Source: Bacteroidota bacterium (GTDB lineage Bacteria; Bacteroidota; Bacteroidia; Bacteroidales; VadinHA17). Taken from it: DNA of 17,952 bases. This document shows, piece by piece, positions 15,798-17,952 of the stretch. Position 1 is the first letter of the stretch, and the number at the start of each line of letters is the position of its first letter. Under the pieces are notes generated by a model that was not told where the DNA came from, ran no database searches, and saw only the letters and a list, made by a program, of their open reading frames with translations. The translations under genes were made by a program, and so were the position numbers. The stretch is from assembly GCA_015222065.1 (NCBI GenBank), contig JADFUQ010000161.1, positions 1-17,952 on the forward strand. Reading direction: 5' to 3'.

Positions 15798-15831
15798 TTA
15801 CGGGTTACGGGTTACGGGTTACGGGTTACGA
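15798..15831 (-). repeat. Heptamer array GTTACGG x3 plus variants (CCGTAAC on coding strand)
   Basis: A partial unit (15798-15803), three exact GTTACGG units (15804-15824) and one GTTACGA. It fills the whole space between the HAD and PHP genes. On the coding strand it supplies the last residues (Arg-Asn-Pro) and the TAA stop of the HAD gene, and it ends one base before the ATG of the PHP gene. Confidence 0.95.
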
Positions 15832-16625
15832 GTTTTCGCAACAATATCCCCTACATTATTAAGAACAAAATGGGGTTTATATGGAAACTCTTTTAAAGTA
15901 TCTCTTGAAGCTATACCGCTCAATACAAGGCAAGTATCAATCTCCGACTCAATTCCGGCAATTATATCGGTATCCATACGATCACCAATAATAATAGTGT
16001 CTTCCGTCCGGCAACCCAGTTTTTTCAATGCAATACGCATCATCAACGGGTTTGGCTTCCCAACGAAGTAAGCTTGTTTTCCGGTTGATAGTTCGATAGG
16101 TGATATCAGGGCTTTGGTGGAAGGAGTGATACCACCCTCAATAGGTCCGGTTAGGTCGGGGTTTGTTCCAATTAATTTTGCACCATTTAAAACAAGGTTC
16201 ACTGCTTTTTCAATTTTCTCAAAACTATAACTTCTCGAATCACCAACAACAACATAGTCAGGATCGATATTATTCATAGTATAACCCGCGTTATACATAG
16301 CGTTTATGAGTCCTGCCTCGCCAATAATATATGCTGTTCCTTTATGTTTCTGGGACGACAGGAACTGAGCAGTTGCCAGTGCACTTGTATGAAAAACATC
16401 CCTTTCAACATTAATTCCCATTCTTTTCAGTTTTTCCTGAAGTTCCTTGGGTGTTCTCTCGCTTGAGTTTGTAAGGAACAGGAATTTCTTATTCTCTTTT
16501 TTTAACCAGGCAACAAATTCCTTAACTCCCGGAAGTAACTGGTTTCCATGATAGATTACACCATCCATATCAGAAATAAAGCCTTTCTTCTTCCTGATCT
16601 CACTAACTGACTTTTCATTAACCAT
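15819..16625 (-). CDS. HAD-IIA family phosphatase (NagD-like)
   Basis: A 268-residue HAD-superfamily hydrolase with the IIA cap type. Motif I is SDMDGVIY with D19 as nucleophile and D21 as acid/base. Motif II is FLTNSS with T52. K190 in FVGKPNP is motif III, and GDRMDTD (214-220) is motif IV with the Mg-binding Asp residues. The C2 cap lies between motifs II and III. Relatives such as NagD and p-nitrophenyl phosphatases dephosphorylate nucleotides or sugar phosphates. The natural substrate is unknown. It is the first gene after a promoter-like box and probably heads the operon HAD, PHP, aldolase-SDR, dehydrogenase. Its last residues and stop codon are encoded by the heptamer array at 15798-15831. 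Confidence 0.92.
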   Translation of the reverse strand: MVNEKSVSEIRKKKGFISDMDGVIYHGNQLLPGVKEFVAWLKKENKKFLFLTNSSERTPKELQEKLKRMGINVERDVFHTSALATAQFLSSQKHKGTAYIIGEAGLINAMYNAGYTMNNIDPDYVVVGDSRSYSFEKIEKAVNLVLNGAKLIGTNPDLTGPIEGGITPSTKALISPIELSTGKQAYFVGKPNPLMMRIALKKLGCRTEDTIIIGDRMDTDIIAGIESEIDTCLVLSGIASRDTLKEFPYKPHFVLNNVGDIVAKTRNP

Positions 16626-16652
16626 TTAAGTTCATTTAAATTATAAAACCCG

Positions 16653-16660
16653 CAAAAATA
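16653..16660 (-). promoter_or_regulatory. Putative -7 box of the HAD-led operon
   Basis: On the minus strand this reads TATTTTTG followed by C, an exact match to TAnnTTTG. It lies 27 bases upstream of the HAD start, within the 80-base gap after the E1 gene. It suggests the operon can be transcribed on its own, apart from E1. No clear -33 element is seen. Confidence 0.5.
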
Positions 16661-16671
16661 AACAGTTTATT
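16657..16671. promoter_or_regulatory. Palindrome overlapping the operon promoter
   Basis: AATAAAC-A-GTTTATT is a perfect 7+1+7 palindrome overlapping the upstream edge of the -7 box. The position suits a repressor operator. It is AT-rich, so it may be chance. No T-run follows on the minus strand that would make it a terminator of E1. Confidence 0.3.
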
Positions 16672-16705
16672 ATCGAGATATGTTAAGTTATCATTAATTC
16701 TTTGA

Positions 16706-17952
16706 TCACACTCCCAACCTGCTTCTTTTTATTTTCTCCTCAACAGAAAAATCATTTTTGATATTATGTCCATCAAGTGGAAAAATATTGGTATGTATTG
16801 CATCAAGTATCCAGTCTGTTTGCGGAAAAAAGTAGTCTTCCATCTCATGAGCCGGCACGATCCAGTTTCTTGCACCAACCACAACGGGAGGTGCATCAAG
16901 ATAATCAAAAGCAAGTTCCGTAATATTCTGCGCCATATCTTTCAGGTATGACCCACGTTCAGAAGCATCACTGGACAGGATTATCCTTCCTGTTTTTTTT
17001 ACCGATTCCAACACTTTTTCATAATCAAACGGCACGAGACTACGGGCATCTATTACCTCTGCTGAAATATCATACTTTTTCTCAAGAATATCAGCAACTT
17101 CTATCACCTTGTATAATGTAGCACCTATCGAGAGGATAGTAATATCCTTACCATCACGTTTAATATCCGGTTCACCAATAGGTATTTCGTAATAGTCCTC
17201 AGGCACACCACCTTTATGGAACCACTCACCCACATCATATATCCTTTGACTCTCTAAGAACACTACCGGGTCAGTTCCCTGAAGTGCCGCATTCATAATA
17301 CCTTTAGCATCGTATGGTGTAGCAGGAAACACCACTTTAAGTCCGGGTATATGAGAAACAATTGAAGACCAGTCCTGCGAATGCTGAGCCCCGTACTTAG
17401 ACCCCACTGAAACTCTGAGAACAACAGGCATTTTAAGAATATTTCCGCTCATAGCCTGCCATTTAGGCAACTGGTTAAACACCTCATCCCCTGCCCTTCC
17501 AAGGAAATCACAATACATAATCTCCGGGATCACTCTTCCACCACACATAGCATACCCAATAGCTGTTCCGGCAATTGCTCCTTCAGAAATTGAAGCATTA
17601 AAAAGACGATTATACGGCAGCGCTTCGGTCAAACCACGATACACTGCAAAAGCACCTCCCCAATCCCTATTTTCTTCACCATAAGCAATCAAAGTAGGAT
17701 CTTTATAGAACCTGTCAAGGATTGCTTCAAAAATACCGTCACGCAACTGAAATGATTTTACTTTGGAAAAAGGTTTACCATTTTTATCCAGGCCAAATCT
17801 CTCCTTCCGTCTGATCTGTTCAACCCTTGGATTATCCTCTTTAGGCATCAGGACTTCTGGCCTTCTGTTCTCCATTTTATCAACTGATCCGTTAGAAAAC
17901 ATCAGTTTTCCTATCCCATCCGGGTCTGTTTCCAGATCCATCCGGGGAGAGA
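16706..17952 (-). CDS. 2-oxoacid dehydrogenase E1, beta half of a fused alpha/beta protein (5' end outside window)
   Basis: The C-terminal part of a thiamine-diphosphate 2-oxoacid dehydrogenase E1. Counting from the first Met in the window (17941), residues 1-60 look like the linker after an E1-alpha domain. GEENRDWGG (88-96) carries the conserved Glu of E1-beta that activates the cofactor. SEGAIAGTAIGYA and the KYGAQHSQDW region follow in the transketolase-type pyrimidine domain, and a transketolase C-terminal domain spans about 260-390. The frame stays open upstream to the window edge (codons for Arg, Pro, Ser), so that Met is not the start. Bacteroidota often have a single-chain alpha/beta E1, annotated as pyruvate, branched-chain or acetoin dehydrogenase. 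Which 2-oxoacid it uses cannot be told here. The HAD gene starts 80 bases after its stop. Confidence 0.92.
   Translation of the reverse strand, partial: SPRMDLETDPDGIGKLMFSNGSVDKMENRRPEVLMPKEDNPRVEQIRRKERFGLDKNGKPFSKVKSFQLRDGIFEAILDRFYKDPTLIAYGEENRDWGGAFAVYRGLTEALPYNRLFNASISEGAIAGTAIGYAMCGGRVIPEIMYCDFLGRAGDEVFNQLPKWQAMSGNILKMPVVLRVSVGSKYGAQHSQDWSSIVSHIPGLKVVFPATPYDAKGIMNAALQGTDPVVFLESQRIYDVGEWFHKGGVPEDYYEIPIGEPDIKRDGKDITILSIGATLYKVIEVADILEKKYDISAEVIDARSLVPFDYEKVLESVKKTGRIILSSDASERGSYLKDMAQNITELAFDYLDAPPVVVGARNWIVPAHEMEDYFFPQTDWILDAIHTNIFPLDGHNIKNDFSVEEKIKRSRLGV

Noticed and set aside
16706..17941. Met at 17941 as the true start of the E1 gene
   Set aside because: The frame is open to the window edge, and the first 60 residues look like an internal linker of a fused alpha/beta E1.

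Overview
The window looks like chromosomal DNA from a Bacteroidota member, probably Bacteroidales or Marinilabiliales. It is AT-rich. Several promoter-like boxes match the Bacteroidota -7 consensus TAnnTTTG, and most genes lack a Shine-Dalgarno sequence. The protein types also fit: a NagB-PIG-L fusion, a large AsmA-like protein, a fused alpha/beta 2-oxoacid dehydrogenase E1 and an aldolase-SDR fusion. The phylum call is firm; anything finer is inference.

Layout. At the left (264-2633, + strand) are a secreted C69-family dipeptidase and ribosomal protein L19 (rplS) with a good terminator. Next, on the minus strand, is a 951-residue AsmA-like envelope protein with a long coiled-coil tail. After a 460-base gap rich in repeats comes tRNA-Arg(ACG) with its own promoter and terminator. 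The rest is mostly carbohydrate metabolism. A minus-strand pair encodes a zinc polyol-type dehydrogenase followed by the NagB-PIG-L fusion. A plus-strand pair encodes a single-domain SIS sugar-phosphate isomerase (arabinose-5-phosphate isomerase type) and a PfkB sugar kinase. A tightly packed minus-strand operon (16625 down to 11322) encodes a HAD-IIA phosphatase, a PHP-domain protein, a class II aldolase-SDR fusion and an L-sorbose-1-phosphate-reductase-like dehydrogenase. The 3' part of a fused 2-oxoacid dehydrogenase E1 gene runs off the right edge, upstream of that operon.

How the genes may work together (inference). The kinase, isomerase, two medium-chain dehydrogenases, aldolase-SDR fusion and two phosphatase-fold proteins look like a kit for interconverting polyols, ketoses and their phosphates, feeding fructose-6-phosphate or triose phosphate plus a short aldehyde. 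The substrate cannot be read from the sequence, and no transporter or regulator is visible.

The most striking non-gene signal is a family of short tandem repeats in the intergenic spaces. Five arrays share a heptamer core that reads C(A/C)GTAAC on the coding strand of the nearest downstream gene. Two abut start codons, and one supplies the stop codon of the upstream gene. Other arrays (7-14 bp units, mostly purine-rich) lie in the same gaps. One is read through as the tail of the SIS protein.
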